Below are positions 1-8,395 of a stretch of 18,736 nt of DNA, in pieces. Origin of the DNA: Pleurotus ostreatus/Saccharomyces cerevisiae fusant (taxonomy: Eukaryota; Opisthokonta); assembly GCA_024196135.1 (NCBI GenBank), contig JAMQCK010000633.1:1-18736 (forward strand), read 5' to 3'. Both the position numbers and the translations under genes were made by a program. How positions within the stretch are numbered: the stretch's first letter is position 1; each line of letters begins with the position of its first letter. The notes below the pieces were generated by a model that was not told the DNA's origin, did no database searches, and saw only the letters and a program-made list of their open reading frames with translations.

Positions 1-95
1 CGAGAGTATCTGCTCAACGAGGCGCCAGGCGGGTAGCATCGCCCTCGACCGCTCTAAGACAACAGACGAGAACCTAGCCGCATCTCGCGCTCTAG

Positions 96-473
96 GTACC
101 ACCTATCATAGTATCGCAGTGCGTTCTCGTCTTCATTCTATACGCCACATTCAAATGCCTGACCCACCATCAGGGAATCTATCCTACGCTCATCGTTCTC
201 ATCGTCGGCATGCAGCGCTCTGCCGCATCTTCTCTGATGCTCAGTACACAAGTCTCGCAATCGATGGAATTCATGCCGGGGCCGCCAGGGGACCCCATCT
301 ACAAGGAGAACGAGTCACATCATTACAGTGAACTGACGACGACAGGCTCGTCCTCAAGCACACCAGATAGATCCCCATGTGGCTCTCACGACCGTCCTGA
401 ATACCATATCGAGGGCGATCCACAGTCTGCCACTCAGTCCGATTCAAGAAGGTTCGCCGTTGTCAGCCAGTAA
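96..473 (+). CDS. 3'-terminal exon of a probable multi-pass membrane protein (partial)
   Basis: An open frame runs from just after a CTAG acceptor-like site (ending at 95) to TAA at 471-473. A second possible acceptor ends at 119. The first residues are strongly hydrophobic: a segment around VSQCVLVFILYATF, then GIYPTLIVLIVG followed by MQRS. This reads like the last one or two membrane helices of a fungal multi-pass protein. A polar Ser/Thr/Pro/Asp-rich tail of about 80 residues follows, containing MEFMPGPPGDPIYKENESHH, as expected for a cytosolic tail. A layout of hydrophobic end plus Ser-rich tail is common in basidiomycete integral membrane proteins of unknown function; placing it in a family is my inference. 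The upstream exons lie off the window and I could not fix the donor. The gene converges on BCS1-like gene A, with 102 bp between the two stops. Confidence 0.45.
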   Translation, partial: VPPIIVSQCVLVFILYATFKCLTHHQGIYPTLIVLIVGMQRSAASSLMLSTQVSQSMEFMPGPPGDPIYKENESHHYSELTTTGSSSSTPDRSPCGSHDRPEYHIEGDPQSATQSDSRRFAVVSQ

Positions 474-575
474 AGCTTGTACATATCTCGCGTAGTCAAT
501 TAGTCGAATGTAATGTACGACAGACAATACATATTATAATGCACACAATCGGAGAAACATTCATGAAAGCAGCCT

Positions 576-2515
576 TTACACCGTACGGGCGTCTACTCGT
601 GTCGAGCCTTCATGCTTCGTAGGCTTGGTTGCCCGCTGCCCTTCTACCCATCCCGCTATGTCCTCGACAGCGGCTTTGGGTCGGTTCTGTGAGTCGAACG
701 ACGGTGAGCATGCTGGCGACGAGCTCGATACGCGTTGACCGCTCACCTTGTACTTCATCAGGTATCCCTGAAGGCTCGCCATCGAGTACTCGCGGTCGGG
801 GATGGCCTCTGCGAACCGCCTTGCTAGGCTGTCCGTGGCCTCAGTCGTCAGCCAAGTAGACCCTTCTGACGGTTCGAAGGTGATGCTCGGCACCGACGAG
901 GAAGGGGACCCGGAATTAGAACCGGAGTCTGACTGCTCGGAGGCCTCGTCGAGGGTACGCTTGCGTCGTGGCGCGTAGAAGTGCTTGAAGAGCTCGCATG
1001 CCTGGTGTCGACTCGCCAAGCGGAACTCGATGTGCACGTCCATGCGGCCGGGTCGGCAGAGGGCGGGGTCTAGGGCGTCGTAATGGTTCGTAGTGGCAAA
1101 GAGGATGCGCCCCTCTTGCGCCCCGACACCGTCGAGCGCATTAAGAAGGCCGCTCATGGAGACACGCGATGCGATGGTATTCTGGTTCGATGCCCCACTA
1201 GCCTTCTTGTTGGGGTCATCGTGCGCTCCGTCATCCGTGTCCCGCGCGGCCGTGCTCTTGACGAACGCGGCATCGATGTCTTCCATGAGCGCGATGCACT
1301 TCTCCGGTAGCTCGCCAATGAGCTCGTTGAGGGTGGTGTCGTCCATGCCCGCGCGGGATAGGGAGATCATGTCTAGTCATGTCGTCAGTAATCACCAACC
1401 ATCAATGGACGCCACAACGCACGCACAAACGTCAAGGCCCAGCTCGCCAGCCAGACTATGGATGATGGAGGTCTTGCCGCAGCCAGGAGCACCGTACAGG
1501 AGGTAGCCACGGCGGAAAGGAATACCTCTGTCATTGTACCAGTCCCGGCTCTTGAGGAATTCACGCGCATCATTTATGAGGAGGTCCTTGATGCCTGGAT
1601 CGAGCACAATAGAGTCGAGTGCGCGCTTAGGGCGAGAGGCGATGCGCCGCCAGAGGTCCCTGCTGTAGAGCGCCGTCAGATGCCGCTCAAGTCTTGAGAG
1701 GGAGGAGATGAACCTACTTTTGCGCCGCAAATATTGAGACATGATCATTCTGCTCTGCCAAGAACGCACGCTTCGCTTCAAGCAGAAGTCGATCCAGTAC
1801 CGCGTGTGAGCGGGCAAATATGCGTAGCTCGAGGGACTCAACAGTACCGCCATAGTAGCCGCCCATAGAGCGCTGCAAGCGAGTGACGCTTATGCGGCGG
1901 CGAGAGTACCACGGGCCATTGGCTGGGTACGAGAGGACAAAAGACGTGCTCGCAGAAGGGATGTATTGAAGGCAACGACTCTGAGGGTCGAGAAAGGCGT
2001 TGGCGTCAGCGTGCTCTCCCGGGACGGTGGTAGCGTTGCCCCGAAGGCCAAATTGGCGCGTAGAGATCTCAAGTTCGCGGGCAGTGCGCCATGCAGGCTG
2101 CTTGGACAGCCAGACCATCATCCAATCTGCGAGTCCCTTAGCTTCGATTACATAGGTCGAGGTGGATGCCGGACTCACTGTAGCACTCGCTGTCGTCATC
2201 TAGGGTGACCGTAATAACAAACGCGCTAGCGGCGCGGCGGTAAAGCACGAAAAGCGTACGACGGCATGCCTCAACGACACCGCCAACGACAAGGAGCTTG
2301 AGCCAGTCAGGCAGCGCAGGGAGCCACATAATGAGCGTCAGCAAGGGCGCCAATACGATGGGCAGCCCGCCTGCGAGGATTCCTTGTGTGGCGCTGGGAA
2401 TGTCGCCGCTCGCGGTCAGGGTCGCGTTCGCAGCGTCCTCGGTACAACTGCGGGACCCCACGGACGTCGGTTGGGTGAGGAGGGCAAGAACCTGCTGTAC
2501 GAGCTCGTCTGCCAT
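576..2515 (-). CDS. BCS1-like AAA ATPase, paralogue A (5 exons, 572 aa)
   Basis: The exons are complement(576..686, 747..1372, 1427..1662, 1718..2126, 2179..2515). Bcs1 is a mitochondrial inner-membrane AAA ATPase that translocates the Rieske protein into complex III; fungi also carry many BCS1-like paralogues of unknown substrate, and this is probably one. The N-terminus MADELVQQVL leads to a hydrophobic region at residues 46-85 that includes ALPDWLKLLVVGG, followed by a BCS1-N-like domain. Walker A is GAPGCGKT (306-313). Walker B is IALMEDID (354-361). The sensor region is ATTNHYDALDPAL, and the arginine-finger region RPGRMD is at 434-439. A polar insert of about 35 residues separates Walker B from the SRMSG-like helix. 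The protein is longer than yeast Bcs1 because of this insert and a Ser-rich C-terminal region. The 60-nt intron 687-746 has length 3n and no stop; removing it aligns the C-terminus exactly with paralogue B. Key ATPase residues look intact. Confidence 0.9.
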
Positions 2516-3092
2516 CTCAGTTCTGGGTAGAGGTTGTGCGAGTGTGCATGGTCCGGAGGTGTATATATACGGATCGTATGCCGTGTGCGTGTGGGCGCCG
2601 TGAGCGGTGACGAGTGAGGTCTTTGAGCTCAGCGAATATGTCCATCAATTGGTCCCTATATGGAACCACTCCTACACACGTGTATGCTGTGGAGAATATA
2701 CAGCTCTAAGAAGCCCGGTAGACGTCCGTCTGAGAAGCAATGGCCGCAGTGGTGGTCATTGTCAACTATGCGGGTTCAAGCAGCATGTTTTTGTAGTCGA
2801 GTGGCGCCGTGAGAGCGTCCAGACGATCTTCCATTGTTTCATGTGGCGCTCATTTTGTAGCAGTGTCAAGGCCGAAGACGTCTTATACGCTCATGGCGGA
2901 CATGAGGGTGAGATTCAATCACAGCGTAACATATTGGCACGCGCTTCCCGCCCTTCGGCGTTTGCCGAACTTAACATTTGAACAAACAAGGCCTCAAAGG
3001 CTGTCGTTCGGCAGTTGTACAGAGGAAGTCATGCATTTACGAATATCTAGATAGTGGTATAGTGGTATTGTATGCTACATTTCCCCAGGTAT
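2516..3092. other. Intergenic spacer between the two BCS1-like genes
   Basis: This stretch of about 580 bp holds the promoter of gene A at its left end and the 3' flank of gene B at its right end. Open frames here are short and low in coding character. Apart from the TATA element I see nothing supportable. Confidence 0.6.
2562..2569 (-). promoter_or_regulatory. TATA box of BCS1-like gene A
   Basis: The sequence GTATATATAC (2561-2570) contains TATATATA about 50 bp upstream of the gene A start codon at 2515. The spacing would allow a short 5' UTR. The motif is palindromic, so orientation is assigned only from the neighbouring gene. Confidence 0.5.
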
Positions 3093-4994
3093 TCATGCAT
3101 CGCCTGAGCTCTCAACTTTCAATACCTGCGTCGCCCCCTTCCCGTGCGTCGCAGAATGCTGGGCCTTCACCCAATCCTCCACATTGTCCACTGCATCCTG
3201 CGGGCTGACCTTGTACTTCATCAAGTACCCCTGCAAGCTCGCCATCGAGAACTCCCGCTCAGGAATCGCCTCAGCAAAGCGCGCAGCCAGCGCATCCGCC
3301 AGCGCCGCGTCAATCCGGAAGATCCTTGAGCGGTAGTGCAGCTCCCCGTTGTGCGTGATGGGCTCCGGAGAGCTCTTCTCGCCAGCGTCAGAGGCAGCTG
3401 CAGAGACGTAGCCCGAGTCAGGGATCTTCTCCGCCTCCGAGCGCTTGTGCCGAGGGGCGTAGAAGTGGCGGAAGAGCTCGCCGGCCTGGTACTTGCTCGC
3501 GAGCCTGAACTCGACGTGTACGTCCATGCGGCCGGGGCGGCAGAGGGCGGGGTCGAGCGCGTCGCAGTGGTTGGTGGTGGCAAAGAGGATGCGGCCTTCT
3601 TGGGCGCCGACGCCGTCGAGGGCGTTGAGCAGGCCGCTGAGGGATACGCGGGAAGAGATGGAGGCGTTGTTGTTCTCTGCGGGCTTGTCCTTCGCAGGCT
3701 TCGCGCCCTCTTCCTCGGCGTCATCGTCTGACTTGCCGCGCGCACCGATGCCCCGCGTGAAAGCGGCGTCAATGTCCTCCATGAGCGCAATGCACTCGGT
3801 CGGCAGCTCGCTTATCAATTCGCTGAGCTTTGAATCATCCATGCCAGCAGTCGAGAGGGACAAAATGTCTGCGAGTACGCAGTCAGGAGCCGAGGCAATA
3901 CTAGTACAGCCGAAACACTCACAAACGTCGAGACCAAGCTCTCCGGCCATGCTATGAATCATGGACGTCTTGCCGCAACCAGGAGCACCATAAAGGAGGT
4001 AACCGCGACGGAAGGGGATGCCACGATCAGCGTACCAATCACGGCTCTCCAAAAAGTCACGCGCGTCGTCTACAAGGAGGTTCTTGATGCCCGGTTCAAG
4101 CACAATCGAATTCAGAGGACGCTTCGGGCGATACGCGACCCTGTGCCAAGAGCCGTCCCTGTGCAGGAATAAGGAACTAGTACGGCAGTCTGATCAAAAA
4201 GGTTACTCACAGATTCGCGGCATGGATCTCAATCTTGTCCGCCCTCTCAGCAGCGTAGGTCCGCTTTGCGTCGATGAGGAGGCGATTGAGCGTTTTGTGA
4301 CTACGGGCGAGGATACTCATCTCGAGAAGCTCGTCAAAGCCGCCGCGGTACCCGTGCGACTCTCGCTGAACACGCTTGACGGAGACGCGACGGCGTGCGT
4401 ACCAAGGAGCGTCTGGTGGGTAATAGAAGACATAGGACGAATCCGGCGACGGAAGATAGGTGAGGGGCGTGCTCTTTCCAAGGAGAGCGCCCGCGGAACT
4501 AGGATCCTCGCCTGGGATCAGGTAGTCGTCCCCAGAGTCGCGGCCGTACGAGCGAGCGGTAATGTGCACCTCGCGCGCGTTCGACCATGACGGCTGTTTC
4601 GAGAGCCATACGAGCATCCAGTCTGCAAGGCGTCAACGAATGTCGGATGAGGTAGAACACCGAACTGACCATAGGCATCGTCGTCCTCTTCGAATGTGGC
4701 GGTTATGAAGAACGCGCCGAGCACACGTTCGTAAAGCGTAGAAAGCGTGCGTCGACAAGTCTCGACAATACCACCCACAATCAGGAGCTTCAGCCAATCA
4801 GGAAGGGCAGCGAACCAGCGTATAAGGCTGAGGAATGGGAAGAGTGTGGCTTGCCAGCCCTCCGGAATGTTGACCGGTAATTGGCTCGGGGCGGCGCCAG
4901 TAATAGCTGTCGCATTTGGGGCGCAGCCATTCGACGAAGTTGTCGTCGGCTGCGAGAGAAGGGAGAGAACCTGCTGCACAACGTCGTCGGACAT
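3093..4994 (-). CDS. BCS1-like AAA ATPase, paralogue B (4 exons, 582 aa)
   Basis: The exons are complement(3093..3868, 3923..4158, 4211..4622, 4670..4994). The product is a tandem paralogue of gene A with the same architecture. The N-terminus MSDDVVQQVLSLLSQPT aligns with MADELVQQVLALLTQPT of A, which is why I chose the ATG at 4994. An in-frame ATG at 5042 would add 16 residues. A hydrophobic segment with ALPDWLKLLIVGGIVE is followed by the BCS1-N-like region. Walker A is GAPGCGKT (303-310), Walker B is IALMEDID (351-358), and the sensor and arginine-finger regions ATTNHCDALDPAL and CRPGRMD are present. A Lys/Glu/Asp-rich insert follows Walker B. Introns of 47, 52 and 54 nt lie at the same positions and phases as introns 1-3 of A. 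The 54-nt intron 3869-3922 has no stop in frame and is easily missed; removing it restores the family-like GLDVYILSLS. The intron that A has near its C-terminus is absent here. The substrate is unknown; a mitochondrial inner-membrane location is inferred from the family. Confidence 0.9.
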
Positions 4995-5042
4995 GATACG
5001 ATCGACGCGGGCGCTATTCTCCGTGAAAGGTGTGCTTGCCAC

Positions 5043-5579
5043 GTTCTTGTGGGGGGTTTGGGCGAGGGTGAAGCTACTGGGCGAGGCGATTTTCGCCTGC
5101 CTTTATACCGACTCGGGAGTTCACCGCCCCGTTTTGATGCGTCACGCCCAGTCAATTGGCCATGAGTCAAAGCCGGGACAGGATGGCGGAGATCCTCCAG
5201 TATTTGTTGGGCGGTGGGCCCGAGCGGCTCCAAAGCAATGCTCACCGTCGTCAAAATGTGTCATTTGCTCACACGAGCACCGCAGGTTGGTGTTACAGAC
5301 GCTCCTGACGCTCGCGCCTGAATTGTCGGCGCTCTTGGGTCTATGCATATCGAAGGCGAGCCGAAATATTCGCGGGTCTACCCCATCCCGGCTGCTGAAC
5401 GTTGACCATGTCCTCCGATACGCTAGCGGGAGTGAGAAGAAAATGCAAAGACACGCCGTCGTCGTTCTGGTCAAGCAACATGCCTCCAATCACAAGTTGA
5501 AGTGATGAGATCGCCGACGCCACGTGTCGCGGCACTTCGGGATCACTGACAATGAGGGTGCTGCTCAGTCGCAACCACC
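5043..5579. other. Divergent intergenic region between BCS1-like gene B and the PRKRIP1-like gene
   Basis: About 540 bp separate two head-to-head genes. It contains the TATAAAGG of gene B and a CACGTG E-box at 5521-5526, some 55 bp upstream of the PRKRIP1-like ATG. The open frames crossing it have no recognisable domains and are taken as chance. Confidence 0.5.
5100..5107 (-). promoter_or_regulatory. TATA box of BCS1-like gene B
   Basis: Read on the - strand this is TATAAAGG. It lies about 106 bp upstream of the preferred start at 4994 and 58 bp upstream of the alternative start at 5042. It is the best core-promoter candidate in this divergent region. Confidence 0.5.
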
Positions 5580-6279
5580 ATGGCAGGCGAACCCTCCACC
5601 TCCACTTCACCTACGCCTCCCGCAAACCGTCATGCTCTGAATGCGGTCGAAAAGCAGCGCGCCCAGCTCGAGCGGCTGCTGAAGGATCCCGCTAAACCCG
5701 CCTATGTTCCCCCTCCCCCGCAAGAGAAGTCCATCCGCCCAGCGCGCGAGATGATGAAGAATGTGCAGGGATCGAGTGCTGGGGCTGGAAGTGGGGAGTT
5801 CCACGTCTACAAAGCCAGCAGGCGGCGCGAGTACGAGCGTTTGAAGTTGCTGGAGGAGCAGAATCGCAAGGTGCGTCACTGTGCAGTCCCTTCTCGAACC
5901 CCGTCACTGACTTCATAATCTCTCACAGGAAGCGGAAGCTGCAGAGTTTGAGCGCAAGCGCAAAGCTGTGGAGGAGCAGGCAGAAGCGAAGACTGCGAAG
6001 AATCGCGCGAAGCGGCAGAAGAAGAAGGAGCGCTCCAAGAACAAGGGCGGCGCTGGCGAGGACGGGGAAGGCAAGGCCGACGCCCCCATCAAGAAGCGAC
6101 GGCTGGTCAATGGGCAGGCGCTTGTCTTCAAGCGACCAGGGGAGGAGAGCGACGACGAGGACACCACGAACGAGCCTATGCCTGGACCTTCTGCGCCCGA
6201 AGCTGCTCCCGCGGACGAGGTTCCGGAAGCGCCAAGGGTGGTTGAAGAGAACCACTTGGTGATTCATGAAGACGATTAG
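5580..6279 (+). CDS. PRKRIP1-like (DUF1168) spliceosome-associated protein (2 exons, 213 aa)
   Basis: The exons are 5580..5870 and 5929..6279. The 58-nt intron starts GTGCGT, ends CTCACAG and has CTGAC as branch site. The ATG sits in a good context (CCACCATGG). PRKRIP1 homologues are nuclear proteins found in catalytic-stage spliceosomes, where a long helix bridges components. The sequence shows an N-terminal stretch (NAVEKQRAQLERLLKDPAKP, about 21-40) followed by VPPPPQEK, and then the conserved core with EFHVYKASRRREYERLKLLE (73-92). A long charged helix follows, very rich in Lys/Arg/Glu (93-136, including KNRAKRQKKKERSKNK). The C-terminal part is acidic and Pro-rich (GEESDDEDTT), with a possible nuclear localisation signal PIKKRRL at 150-156. 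Length and layout fit the family. The gene is divergent from BCS1-like gene B and convergent with the hemerythrin-like gene. Confidence 0.88.
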
Positions 6280-6438
6280 CTTTCTCATCTGCTGTACTAT
6301 CAGGTCTACTCTATGTTATACGGGGCTGGCTATCCACGGGCAAACCCATCGTGTGTATCTCGGGCCACCAAGTCAAGATCATACTAAGGAGACGACGGTC
6401 CAGCGCAGTCCCATCCTGGTAAGCTATACTCTACGAAA

Positions 6439-7237
6439 CTAGTGGAACATGAGCGGTCGCAGCTCCTCGAACTTCCAGTACTTCTTCAAGTTCTCTCCCT
6501 TCAAGTCGCGCACCTGCACGCTCGTCAGCATACCCATTCCCCCATCCAAATGTCCAAAGGCGTACCTCGTCATCGAGATGCTTCATCAACCCTTCGCGGA
6601 AACTGTCCAGACATGCGCGCATCTCCGCCCCATTATACGACGAGTTGTCGCGCGCCCATTTCGAAACTAGCTTGTTCAAGTCGTCGAGACCTACGTTTTG
6701 GCGCGTCAGCACTCCATGCAACGTACAGCCCCGCGCGGACATACCTTTGTGTATGAGCTCGTGCGACCGGACGTGCTCGCCCCGGTCGTTGTGCGAGAAC
6801 TCCGGCATGCGCTTGCCAAGGTAGGGGAACCACCACGCCTCCTCGATGTCGTGATGGTTTTGTAGTTCTGCGCGCGCGCTTCAGTAACACTCGCAAGGAG
6901 TTGAGAAGCTGGGGACGTACGCATGGAGAACTGGGCCGCACTACGCAAGTATAATGGCAATGACCAGCCCATGGTCACGAAGGAGCCGTCTGCGAGCTGG
7001 GCTGCGAGGTTAGTTTATCCTGGATCTTGTTCGTGGTCGGCAAGTGCTGACCCTGTATAGCTGCTCAACTGCGCCGACGTCGTCAGTTTCGGCGAACTCG
7101 GAGGTAGGGGACTCGCGTACAATGGCGCTTGTGCTCGTTATGGAAGACCTCCATCTGGTCGCTCAGCTGGAAAATGGCAATCAAAATCCGCACGCTCTCG
7201 CGGGAAGGCAGCCTCGTACCACATCCCAGTTCGGCAT
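6439..7237 (-). CDS. Hemerythrin-like HHE-domain protein (7 exons, 159 aa)
   Basis: The exons are complement(6439..6513, 6566..6690, 6745..6867, 6921..6996, 7052..7068, 7121..7166, 7220..7237). Hemerythrin-like domains are four-helix bundles that bind a di-iron or other metal centre; the fungal members are mostly uncharacterised. The spliced protein starts MPNWDVLSDQMEVFHNEHKR and continues through LYRLADGSF. It then has NHHDIEEAWWFPYLGKRMP (HHxxEE at 57-62), EHVRSHELIHKGLDDL (H84, H88, H92) and GLMKHLDDEVRDLKGENL (H131, D133, D134, E135). H15 is a further ligand candidate. It ends ELRPLMFH. Introns are 51-55 nt long. Exons of 18, 46 and 17 nt at the 5' end make the N-terminus the least certain part, but each junction restores a continuous family-like sequence. 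Intron 6691-6744 has length 3n and no stop. A cytosolic location is likely, as I see no signal peptide. Confidence 0.85.
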
Positions 7238-7283
7238 GTTGGCTCTACGGTGAAGATTGCGGGCGGCGGGGAAAGGGGAAGGT

Positions 7284-7327
7284 CGAGGGAGGCGAGTGGC
7301 ACGCGCGAGGGAGGCGAGTGGCACGCG
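7284..7327. repeat. Two-copy 22-bp tandem repeat
   Basis: Two exact 22-bp copies lie head to tail at 7284-7305 and 7306-7327, with CGA of a third copy after them. The unit contains GGAGGCGAGTGGCACGCG. It sits 47 bp upstream of the hemerythrin-like start codon, in its likely 5' UTR or promoter. Confidence 0.85.
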
Positions 7328-7454
7328 CGAAGATCGAGGACAACAGGGCGGGCGAGGAGCGTAGCGGGACGTGTGGCTGAGAGAATCGTGGGATCAGCAG
7401 CAAAAGAGACGTCGTCGCAGAAAAGTGGAAGACCATCCAGCCCTTCAAGCATCG

Positions 7455-7462
7455 TATATATA
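7455..7462 (-). promoter_or_regulatory. Possible TATA element of the hemerythrin-like gene
   Basis: CGTATATATACG at 7453-7464 resembles the TATA element of BCS1-like gene A. It lies about 218 bp upstream of the proposed start at 7237, which would imply a long 5' UTR, so the link is tentative. Confidence 0.3.
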
Positions 7463-8395
7463 CGCCCTCATCTTACCCTTGCCATCGGACCAGCGCATAT
7501 GCCCGTTCTGCGCGCGAGAGGGAGATGCCCCTTTGATGCGTGTGTGACACCGCACTGGGCGGTTTACCCCGCCCCGCCGTCATCACCTTGGAGGCCTCGC
7601 CGGGCTTCTGGAGTTATAGACTGTTTTAACTGCTCTGGACATGTTGGCTGATTGATTGCCTTCCACGGTAATGCGGTGGTAGAGAAAGTTGGGAAGGAAT
7701 GCCAACAACTCTTCATTCGCTAGATTCGCTCCAGGCGAGCGCGGTCATCCCAGTTGATTGGCAATAGTGGCGAGCCATCCTTGTGAGAGGATAACGCGGT
7801 CGAGAAAATGAGGGCAGGAAGCGGGCCAAAGGGCCAAAACCGCGACTGTCACATTGCACAGTGGTAATCCATGGGGGCGCGTGTGGGTGCAGACTTAGGC
7901 AATTGCCGTAAGAATATTTGATCCTGTTTGTCGCGCTTCTGAATTCAGCCCTCCGCCCTCCCAGCAACGTGTACTGTGCGTGCATGCAAGAAGGAGGATA
8001 CACAGTTGAGTCCGGCAGCGTACGCCCACGTCAAGCAATCTGGACGTGTCTAGCGCTATTTGTTCCTCGTTGACCTGCGTTTCGAGAAGCATGTCACTTC
8101 TCACTGGCAGACTTTCTCAGCAATCGTAAGCTTCCTATATTCACTTCCCTCTTCCTCGTTCTCGTCAGCAGCAGTACATTAACACTATGTAGAAACAGCA
8201 GGCCATATGTATCTTCAAGAAAGAAAGAAGAGTAGAAGAAAACGGTATCCTATCAGCTAATCGGGCAAAGGAGATGATGGTGAGCAATAATGATACAGCA
8301 ATATTGTATACTGCGTCCTGCAGGCAGGGGATATCGTCGCCAGCGATCTGACAACAGAAGCAGACGAAAGCGGAGAACAGGCGACACGACCTTGG

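Larger units (their letters stand above)
7238..8395. other. Spacer between the hemerythrin-like and Cti6-like genes
   Basis: About 1.16 kb carries the upstream region of the hemerythrin-like gene on its left and the 3' flank of the Cti6-like gene on its right. It includes the 22-bp repeat and a TATA-like site. The short open frames have no recognisable domain or consistent codon use, and I see no gene. Confidence 0.55.

Noticed and set aside
3221..3790. 189-codon - strand frame within BCS1-like gene B
   Set aside because: It overlaps the AAA core in another frame and is Ser/Pro/Arg-rich, a GC-driven shadow.
7713..8003. 96-codon - strand frame between the hemerythrin-like and Cti6-like genes
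   Set aside because: No recognisable domain, no consistent codon bias and no splice partners.
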